A stretch of 12,240 nt of DNA, from positions 1-12,240 of the forward strand of contig RXOD01005861.1 of assembly GCA_005223375.1 (NCBI GenBank), given 5' to 3'. How positions within the stretch are numbered: the stretch's first letter is position 1; each line of letters begins with the position of its first letter. Shown in pieces: positions 7,601-12,240 of the stretch. The DNA comes from Amoebophrya sp. AT5.2. Lineage: Eukaryota > Sar > Dinophyceae > Syndiniales > Amoebophryaceae. The notes beneath the pieces were generated by a model, which was not told where the DNA came from, did no database searches, and was given only the letters and a program-made list of their open reading frames with translations. Both the position numbers and the translations under genes were made by a program.

Positions 7601-9000
7601 GGGGGCCACCCCCGCGTGCGAATCTGGCATCAAGAGGGGCACCTAGTAAATGCCCTTCGCCGGGGGGATCGGAGGGGCTCCCGGCATCGGAAGTGGGACG
7701 AGCTTCTCGCCCTCGCCCAGACCGAGCAGGGTCTCGACCTTTGCCACTAGGCTCTCGCCAGACCAACGGCGGCGGCGGTGCCTCTCGCCGGTTGGGGCTC
7801 GAAAATCATCGGGAGGCCAGAAATTTTTCACCACTAGAGTTTTCCCGAGTTGGTGCGCGTCCTTGGGTCTCTAAGCTGTGCAAGCTTCTGTACAGCACCA
7901 GTTCGCGCGCGTTGGTCCTGGAAGTGAAGATCTGTCTGTTCGCCCAGCTCATTGAGAAAGCGCCCCTGTTCTACGACCTCAAGCCGCACGGGGTGGGGGA
8001 AATCATCGACTCGTTCCAAGAAGAGGTGTTCTCGCCGGGAGACTTCATCTTAGGGGTTGAAAAAAGATAGGGGGTGAGATCAGGGGTAGTTTTTCTGACC
8101 GGTAGTTCCTCTGTCACCCTCCTCAGCCGAGATTAGGAGCCTAGGATAGGCAGTAGGTTTTGTTCTCGCGTAAGTTTTAATATGCCCCCGCCACGACCAG
8201 AAGGCTTCGGTGCATGGTGCGGGTGTCGGTTCGAATCAATGCAGAGGGCCCAGTCGGTCGGCTCTGGTGGACGCTTCTGAACCGGTTGGGTGCTGAGCAT
8301 GAAGACCACTGATCAAAGGGTGCCAGAGGGGGTCCGACACGACTAAGCCTAAACCTGAAGCACGACTTTTCAACCTCTAAGCATCATCCGCGAGGGGCAG
8401 AAGGGGCGCGAGATGTACTTCATTTTGAAGGGTCTCTGTGACGTCCTGATCAACACCGGCGTGTCTGAGATGTTGATCAGCACGTCACAGAGCCCCTTCC
8501 ACCGGGCACCGGATAGTACTCCTGCTCCAGCGACGCTGCCGAATCTGCTCCATCTGCTGCCCAATGCCGGCACCAAAACAGCAGTTTCTGATGCGGATGC
8601 GGGGCACATCAACAGCTCCCCGACAGCACATCAAAACAGCAACGGGCGGCAAGAAAGAGCCGACGACGACGATGGCAGGGCGGAGTCGGAGTCGGATGTG
8701 GAGGATACGGGTAGGCGACCCTTCGTCTCGAAGACGCAGACGCGGAAACTGTCCGTGGTGGCGCAGAAGCGGGAGGGGGACTACTTCGGCGAGATCGCTC
8801 TGGTGCAGAAGGGCGCCAAGCGCACCGCCTACATCCGGGCGCAGACCTACTGCGTTGTCGAAAAACTCACCGACGAAGTTTTCGACGACCTGATCAAGAA
8901 CAAGCACCCAGTGGCCTACGAAAAAATCGTGGCCAGGATCGCCAAGTTCCACAACATCCCCGTGGCAGGAGAGAAGGTGGAAAAGGAGAGCGGCCGATAA
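3226..9000 (+). CDS. CNG/HCN-superfamily cyclic-nucleotide-regulated channel, ten exons
   Basis: A plasma- or ciliary-membrane cation channel subunit that would assemble as a tetramer and open on cyclic nucleotide binding. Proposed exons: 3226-3372, 3486-4226, 4400-4611, 4892-5150, 5400-6052, 6295-6517, 6793-6996, 7274-7396, 7885-8048 and 8385-9000. Phases agree at every join and give 1113 residues. The start is the first Met after an in-frame upstream TGA. Residues 1-430 are mostly disordered. S1 is about 438-463, S2 587-608 ending in F-R-T as in CNG/HCN channels, S3 635-655, S4 660-678 with few charges (R662, R668, R671, K676), S5 699-721 with F-A-V-H, pore helix and filter 746-767, S6 778-800. 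A C-linker containing L-R-L-P-E-N-L-R-R-R-I follows, then the CNBD (about 886-1080) with a phosphate-binding cassette F-G-E-I-A-L and R-T-A. Oddities are the filter, non-GT-AG introns and a 95-residue CNBD insertion. The family is secure; some exon ends are inferred. Confidence 0.85.
4612..4891 (+). other. Intron 3, GT-AG with inverted repeat near its ends
   Basis: This phase-2 intron starts gtaggc and ends ttctatag. Without splicing, the exon 3 frame stops at 4613. An 8-nt sequence, ggcgcggg (4615-4622), is exactly complementary to cccgcgcc (4872-4879), placing the repeat 3 nt from the left end and 12 nt from the right end. It therefore looks intermediate between an ordinary intron and the inverted-repeat introns further on. 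Confidence 0.6.
5151..5399 (+). other. Intron 4, non-GT-AG with inverted repeats
   Basis: Removing 5151-5399 (249 nt) joins exon codons acg and acc and gives one unbroken hydrophobic S1, W-N-C-F-F-T-T-F-F-L-M-F-Y-P-L-L-Y. The intron would run from acttta to catag, or shifted by the 2-nt direct repeat ac at both junctions. There is no GT at the start. The left end (tttatcaaa, then cagctgtg at 5170-5177) is complementary to the right end (cacagctg at 5378-5385, then tttcatag). The intron contains an in-frame TAG at 5199-5201. A GT start at 5175 in the same phase is possible but would place two lysines and two prolines inside S1. Confidence 0.6.
5412..5798 (+). other. Long S1-S2 extracellular loop, Gly/Pro/Arg-rich
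   Basis: Between S1 and S2 the frame stays open for about 120 residues of low-complexity sequence, with a Gly/Asp/Arg-rich part and a run of prolines just before S2. CNG/HCN channels usually have a short loop here. A pyrimidine-rich tract followed by cacag at 5761-5765 could be a 3' splice site in the right phase, so part of this stretch may be a further intron that happens to have no stop codon. Confidence 0.45.
6053..6294 (+). other. Intron 5, canonical, containing a long hairpin
   Basis: It has the consensus 5' end gtaagt and the 3' end tatttag, phase 2, joining S4 (L-L-R-L-L-R) directly to the S4-S5 linker (Y-E-S-V-K-R-W). It contains the 75-nt palindrome described separately and a repeated aatgttctcga (6242-6270 region). 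Confidence 0.85.
6128..6202. repeat. Near-perfect 75-nt palindrome (fold-back element)
   Basis: The left arm 6128-6164 and right arm 6166-6202 are 37 nt each around a single central base. They are complementary at 36 of 37 positions; the one exception (g6141 against t6189) is a G-U pair in RNA. The outer ends read ggattgattcacc and ggtgaatcaatcc, and the centre has a run of six G and six C. No clear target-site duplication flanks it and it encodes no protein. It could be a miniature inverted-repeat element or a selected RNA hairpin inside intron 5. Confidence 0.9.
6518..6792 (+). other. Intron 6, non-GT-AG, interrupts the pore helix
   Basis: Exon 6 reads T-Y-Y and then TAG at 6518-6520; exon 7 is open only after TAA at 6790-6792. 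No AG lies between that TAA and the pore helix codons, and no GT lies at the end of exon 6, so an ordinary intron cannot join them. Removing 6518-6792 (275 nt) restores T-Y-Y-H-S-L-L-A-L-R-D, in line with the Y-x-T-S-L-Y-W-A-L pattern of related channels. An exact 10-nt inverted repeat (gaaaaaactc at 6536-6545, gagttttttc at 6758-6767) lies near the ends. The exact cut could shift by a few bases. Confidence 0.55.
6793..6996 (+). other. Channel pore and S6 exon with atypical filter
   Basis: Residues 746-813: pore helix (S-L-L-A-L-R-D-A-V), filter region L-F-S-A-S-P-P-A-S (757-765), and S6 (V-G-A-L-C-Q-A-V-I-F-A-E-I). The filter lacks G-Y-G-D. Against the animal CNG filter I-G-E-T-P-P, the match is F-S-A-S-P-P, so the two prolines and the hydroxyl position are shared while Gly and the acidic Glu are replaced. 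The 3' end is a canonical donor (cag then gtatta at 6997). The family assignment is secure; the selectivity of this pore is unknown. Confidence 0.7.
6997..7273 (+). other. Intron 7, GT-AG
   Basis: A phase-0 intron (gtatta to aactacag) between S6 and the C-linker. It joins K-I-L-E-Q to Q-T-T-I-N-A-A-M in frame. An echo of the donor region (ggagcaggt) occurs again about 30 nt inside the intron, at about 7020. Confidence 0.8.
7397..7884 (+). other. Intron 8, GT-AG, GC-rich
   Basis: A phase-0 intron (gtgcgc to gtgcaag), 488 nt and the longest in the gene. It joins A-F-R-D-P-K to L-L-Y-S-T-S-S-R-A-L, which restores the C-linker helix pattern L-S-R-A-L-x-x-E-V. It contains a G-rich run near 7540-7560. 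A downstream frame happens to stay open through much of it, but that translation resembles nothing. Confidence 0.75.
8046..8384 (+). other. Intron 9, non-GT-AG with terminal inverted repeats and direct repeat
   Basis: The left end cttaggggttgaaaaa (8049-8064) pairs with the right end cttttcaacctctaag (8366-8381) at 14 of 16 positions plus one G-U pair. The inverted repeat is flanked by a direct repeat cat or catc (8046-8049 and 8382-8385). Removing the element and one repeat (for example 8049-8384, 336 nt) restores P-G-D-F-I-I-R-E-G, the standard entry to a CNBD. The read-through frame stops at TAG 8068-8070. This is the clearest case of an inserted intron-like element in the window. Confidence 0.75.
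8385..9000 (+). other. CNBD-encoding last exon
   Basis: It encodes I-I-R-E-G-Q-K-G-R-E-M-Y-F-I-L-K-G, an insertion of about 95 residues (934-1028), then R-K-L-S-V-V-A-Q, the phosphate-binding cassette G-D-Y-F-G-E-I-A-L (E1045) and K-R-T-A (R1055), and a helical C-terminus ending at TAA 8998-9000. The Glu and Arg that contact the cyclic nucleotide ribose and phosphate in the family are both present, so ligand binding is likely retained. cAMP versus cGMP preference cannot be read with confidence. Confidence 0.8.
8426..8500. repeat. Inverted repeat inside the CNBD coding sequence
   Basis: The left arm 8426-8455 encodes the CNBD strand K-G-L-C-D-V-L-I-N. The right arm 8471-8500 is its reverse complement at 27 of 30 positions, after a 15-nt loop. 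The inverted copy is read in frame as M-L-I-S-T-S-Q-S-P-F and forms the start of the 95-residue insertion. Confidence 0.85.
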
Positions 9001-9906
9001 GGGTTTTACGGGGCAGGAGTGGGGGTAGGTGTATAACCATGTCAGACACGACAACATTTTTGGGTGACTACCCGTATCCGCACTTACTTTACTTTTGCTT
9101 TTTGCCCGACTTCTGTCGCGTTTTCGATCGACAGGAGCCTGTACGGCGAAGTCGCTTTTGGAGAGCCAGGAAGTGTGTAGCTACTAGTGACTCAATAGAA
9201 AGTGCCATTGCGCTCGTAGATCGAGTGAGCAACGTGATTGGCTGCAGAATTCGGCTTTTGCCTCCCATAGTTTATCGCTACGACCTTGCCCTTCGAAATG
9301 AACATGCTGCGGCAGCCTCGACTTGAAGATTTTTTGCAGAGTGCATGTATATATATGACTGTAGCAGCTCGATCAAGTACAAGTGCAGCTGAAAATTACT
9401 TATTGTGGAAAAGGCATAATAGAAAGATGCAAGTGAACAGCGATCGAGTATCGGACGATAGCAGTACCGTTACAAGTAAACAATACCTAGTCTCTCAGGC
9501 TCAGTCAGTGAATGTGAACAATTTGGGTTTCCCTGGAGGACACTGTACCAAGACGTTGTAGCAACAAGTGCTTTTAGCTTTTTGGTTTCCACCGTGAGAC
9601 AAATACTTGCAGCAGTTCGGGCCGGAATGGCCCTGCCAGACACCACATCCCCGCGGAAAGATTTTCCTGCAGAACTTCCAGAGAGCGTTCGTCGCGCGAT
9701 GATGTTGAGGGAGGGTCGTGGACACTTCAATTAGAAATCGCGCTCCACATCCAGCACCAGCACCACCGCCACGGACTGCCGAGCAATTATCGCGCACCGC
9801 ATAAATTTCCAAACAATAGCTGTTGAGGACATTCTCATCTATGGCTCTTCTCATCATATAGCTGAGGACCGCACCGTCAGCATCGTATCCGAAAGCCGAC
9901 ATTCTC
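9001..9906. other. Intergenic spacer with no supported gene
   Basis: This AT-richer spacer lies between the channel stop and the J-domain gene. It contains several short open frames on both strands, the longest being a minus-strand frame 10019-9501 that overlaps the J-domain gene in antisense. None shows a recognisable motif or the GC-rich composition of the genes here. It probably holds the channel 3' UTR and the promoter of the next gene; no AATAAA signal is evident. Confidence 0.45.
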
Positions 9907-12063
9907 ATGCCAAATCTGTCGCAAACGATGCCGTCGCGGAACGAAACGACTGCTGCGGGTGCTCCCCCGCCCCTTCCGACCCCCGCGGCTTTTCCTCGCT
10001 CGCAACAGATTGCCCGCAAAAAGCACGCGGCAGATCAGCACCCGGGAGGTGGAGAGCGCTTTTTTACGCGAGTGTCCAACTACACGTCCAGCGGCAGGAA
10101 GATTTCTCCCGCCGACAAAGCCCGACGCCCCGCCGCAATGGGAACAACCGACCCGCTTGCTTCGAAGCCGGTTGTTTCCAAAATCCAAGACGACTACCTG
10201 AACAAGGGAACCAGTCGAGCTGCCTCTCCATTTCTCCGTTCCAATGACGACTTTGGTTCCGCCCTGGTGTTGCTCGCGCGCGCGCTGCTGGCCTTTCTGT
10301 TCGTGGGCGAGGGCTGGTTCGTGCTGCGCGGTTTGGCGAAGTGGGCGGATGGGGATCTTGTCTATTCCACGAAGCCGCTCCGTTTTCTCCTTTTCCTGCT
10401 GCTCTGCCCGCACCCCACCAGCGACACGTCCCGCTGGCCCCTGCGGCTGTTCGTGGCGGGCGTGTGGGGGTGCGCGCGCGGGTGGATCTGGGAGGAGCAG
10501 GTGTTCGGGGCAGTGGTGGGCTTTTTGACGCTGTCCGAGACGTACACCGCGGTGGTGTTCGGCTCGCTGCGCCCGCGGTCGTCGAGAAAGCACGTGTACT
10601 GGTACTCCTCCTCCCACGACCGGTTCGCGTCGCGCGTCCGCCGGGCGCGAGCGGGCTTCCGCCGCTGTCTGTTCCTCGCGTTCGCTGCCGAGCTGCTGCT
10701 GGAAACTTGTTTGGGTGGGGCCGGAGCTGCTTGGGTCCGGGACCACTACGCTTCCAACATTTATGCCGCGGTCGAGGATCATCTGATGGTGCGACCCAGA
10801 GTGGCGCAGCTCGTGAGAGATGGGGCGACGCTGGTGGCTGAGGGGGTCGGGATCGTCGCGCGGGCGCGGAAGCGCACGGAGCAGACCGCGCGGGATGGGG
10901 CGTGGGAGCTCCTGGGGGTACTGCACGATCTCCAAAACGGGAGGGACGGAACTACGGAACCCTCGAGCGGCGCGTCGGTCTCCTTCGAGTCGGTGGTGCA
11001 GTCTCCGGCGGCCGCCTTGCGGAGCCTGTTCTTCTGCCACCACAGCCTCCTGCCGCTGGGCGACGCAGCGAAATTTGCCGTGTCGTTGCTGTCCAAAAGA
11101 CACGCGCGGTTTCTGCGCTCGGTGCCGGATGAAAGCAAAGACCTGTGGCTGCATTATGCCGGAGAAGCAGGAGGAGGCCCAGACACAAATAAAGACAGCA
11201 AGATGAATTCGGACGACGACGACGACGACGGCGGTGAAGAAGTATTTTCGGAGGAGTACGTGAGCGAGCTGCTAGACCTCGAGGAAGAAGAATCCGGAGT
11301 TGAAGCTTCTGCCGGAGGCGATCCCGAAACCGCGCGCGTGCTGCACATGGCGGCCTCGGCCGGCTGGGGCCGCGACTGGGTGCCTGGCGACATCGGCAGC
11401 GCCGTCGGAGGCGGTGAGGGCATCCCGGTGGCCGTGGGGCCCGCCGCCTACGCGGAACAGTTGGCTGCGCTGCAGGAGGAGCAAGACAGACGCGCAGCGG
11501 GGGGTAGCCAGAGGGCCGAGGGCGGTGGGACTGGGAAGGAGACCAGCAGCAATACGCGGGAGCAGGACGCAGAAACCACGGAGCGCAAGAGACAGGCGGC
11601 TGCGCGGCGCGCCGCGCTGTCCACGTCGCAGCGCAAAAAGCGGCGCGAGCGGCGCGCGCGCGAGAGGCTGAAGCGCCACCCGCTTGCGGGCTACAACCCC
11701 TTCTACCGGAGGACGATGGAGGCAGTGCGGGAGTGGTTGCATACTTGCCCGTTCGACGACTTAGAGGGGTACGTGCGGTGGCACATCGGCACGCAGGTCG
11801 CTCCTTCGAAAACCGGGGAGGGAGCACGACCGGGGGCGCCAGACGGCACGACAGACACCAGACACTGGACCCGCTTTCTCCGGTGCGACACGTGCGCGGA
11901 GCTCCGGCGGGCGTACCGAAGAGTGGCTTTGGAGTTTCATCCAGACCGGTTTTCGGGCGTCTTCTGTGCGCACTTCCGCGACGGAGCCTTCCGAGTGCTC
12001 CAAAATCTGCTCGAGGAACGGAAAAAACAAATGCACTGCAGTGTGGGGGATTCGTCGTTGTAA
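9907..12063 (+). CDS. Multi-pass membrane protein with C-terminal J-domain-like motif
   Basis: This uninterrupted GC-rich frame has 718 codons. The start is the first Met after an in-frame TAG near 9857. Residues 1-110 are basic, Pro/Ala-rich and poor in acidic residues. Hydrophobic segments follow at about 115-142, 157-168, 177-195, 199-221 and 253-277. An Asp run (about 437-443) and Glu-rich stretch come next, then a basic Arg/Ala/Lys-rich helical segment (about 556-595). The C-terminus has A-Y-R-R-V-A-L-E-F-H-P-D-R-F (HPD at 678-680) and a following helix ending in E-E-R-K-K-Q-M. The HPD tripeptide between two helices is the Hsp70-stimulating core of DnaJ proteins. Helix I of the J-domain is weak (W-T-R-F-L-R-C-D), and no Gly/Phe or zinc-finger region is present. 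It is probably a membrane-anchored Hsp70 co-chaperone; organelle and client are unknown. The gene is intronless, unlike its neighbour. Confidence 0.75.
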   Translation: MPNLSQTMPSRNETTAAGAPPPLPTPAAFPRSQQIARKKHAADQHPGGGERFFTRVSNYTSSGRKISPADKARRPAAMGTTDPLASKPVVSKIQDDYLNKGTSRAASPFLRSNDDFGSALVLLARALLAFLFVGEGWFVLRGLAKWADGDLVYSTKPLRFLLFLLLCPHPTSDTSRWPLRLFVAGVWGCARGWIWEEQVFGAVVGFLTLSETYTAVVFGSLRPRSSRKHVYWYSSSHDRFASRVRRARAGFRRCLFLAFAAELLLETCLGGAGAAWVRDHYASNIYAAVEDHLMVRPRVAQLVRDGATLVAEGVGIVARARKRTEQTARDGAWELLGVLHDLQNGRDGTTEPSSGASVSFESVVQSPAAALRSLFFCHHSLLPLGDAAKFAVSLLSKRHARFLRSVPDESKDLWLHYAGEAGGGPDTNKDSKMNSDDDDDDGGEEVFSEEYVSELLDLEEEESGVEASAGGDPETARVLHMAASAGWGRDWVPGDIGSAVGGGEGIPVAVGPAAYAEQLAALQEEQDRRAAGGSQRAEGGGTGKETSSNTREQDAETTERKRQAAARRAALSTSQRKKRRERRARERLKRHPLAGYNPFYRRTMEAVREWLHTCPFDDLEGYVRWHIGTQVAPSKTGEGARPGAPDGTTDTRHWTRFLRCDTCAELRRAYRRVALEFHPDRFSGVFCAHFRDGAFRVLQNLLEERKKQMHCSVGDSSL

Positions 12064-12240
12064 AAAATGGTGTACTTGCGATCTGCGACCGCGGCGAGAA
12101 CCCGCCACAACCCGCGATGGATGCGGCAGGATTTGAATGGCCGTCGCGTTCACTTCATAGCGATGACGGTCTCGAAGTCGAGGCGTGAATTGAGGAGCGG
12201 TGGAGATGATGAGTGAGAGCTTTACTTCGCTTGAAATCGG
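12064..12240. other. Downstream flank, no feature seen
   Basis: The last 177 nt after the J-domain stop show no gene, repeat or clear processing signal. They may be the 3' UTR of the J-domain gene. Confidence 0.4.

Noticed and set aside
7432..7884. Plus-strand frame reading through intron 8 into exon 9
   Set aside because: The intronic part resembles no protein and clear GT and AG sites in phase remove it.
8228..8246. ggttcgaatc, which looks like a tRNA T-loop
   Set aside because: The flanking bases do not form a T-stem and no acceptor or anticodon arm fits; it lies inside intron 9.
3226..9000. Channel locus as a decayed pseudogene
   Set aside because: The stops fall only in segments that can be removed as introns; phases agree at all nine joins and key CNBD residues are intact.
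9501..10019. 172-codon minus-strand frame
   Set aside because: It overlaps the start of the J-domain gene in antisense and resembles no family; the spacer part alone is too short to support it.
9877..11154. 425-codon minus-strand frame
   Set aside because: It is antisense to the J-domain gene, rich in Arg/Pro/Gln as GC-rich shadows are, and has no motif.

Overview
This is a piece of a protist nuclear genome. The evidence is a large multi-exon gene with spliceosomal GT-AG introns, GC-rich exons set in more AT-rich spacers, no operons and no bacterial ribosome-binding sites. Several introns lack GT-AG ends, carry imperfect inverted repeats near both ends and sit on short direct repeats. I know this intron style from reports on parasitic dinoflagellates of the Amoebophrya (Syndiniales) type, and in another form from euglenids and diplonemids. 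A dinoflagellate-like alveolate is my best guess for the organism, held with moderate confidence only.

The layout is two leftward genes followed by two rightward genes. On the minus strand, an open frame of unknown function starts at 862 and runs off the left edge. A roughly 1 kb AT-rich spacer (947-1956) holds small tandem repeats and a palindrome. Next comes a 219-codon leftward gene (2616-1957) with two leucine-rich-repeat-like segments. The strand switches in the gap 2617-3225.

The centre of the window (3226-9000, plus strand) is one gene in ten exons. I reconstructed it by matching reading frame, intron phase and family topology. It encodes a cyclic-nucleotide-regulated, six-transmembrane cation channel of the CNG/HCN superfamily of about 1113 residues: a disordered N-terminus with kinase-type R-R-x-S motifs, S1-S6, a C-linker and a cyclic-nucleotide-binding domain (CNBD). 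The join removes every in-frame stop and restores S1, the pore helix and the CNBD start. Three of the nine introns have non-canonical ends. The pore has no G-Y-G filter; S-A-S-P-P lies where animal CNG channels have G-E-T-P-P.

After a spacer of about 900 bp, an intronless 718-codon gene (9907-12063) encodes a membrane protein with several N-terminal hydrophobic segments, an acidic stretch, a basic Arg/Ala-rich segment and a J-domain-like HPD motif at its extreme C-terminus. There is no sign that the four genes act in one pathway. The points of most interest are the inverted-repeat introns, the altered channel filter, a near-perfect 75-nt intronic palindrome, and an inverted copy of exon sequence inside the CNBD.
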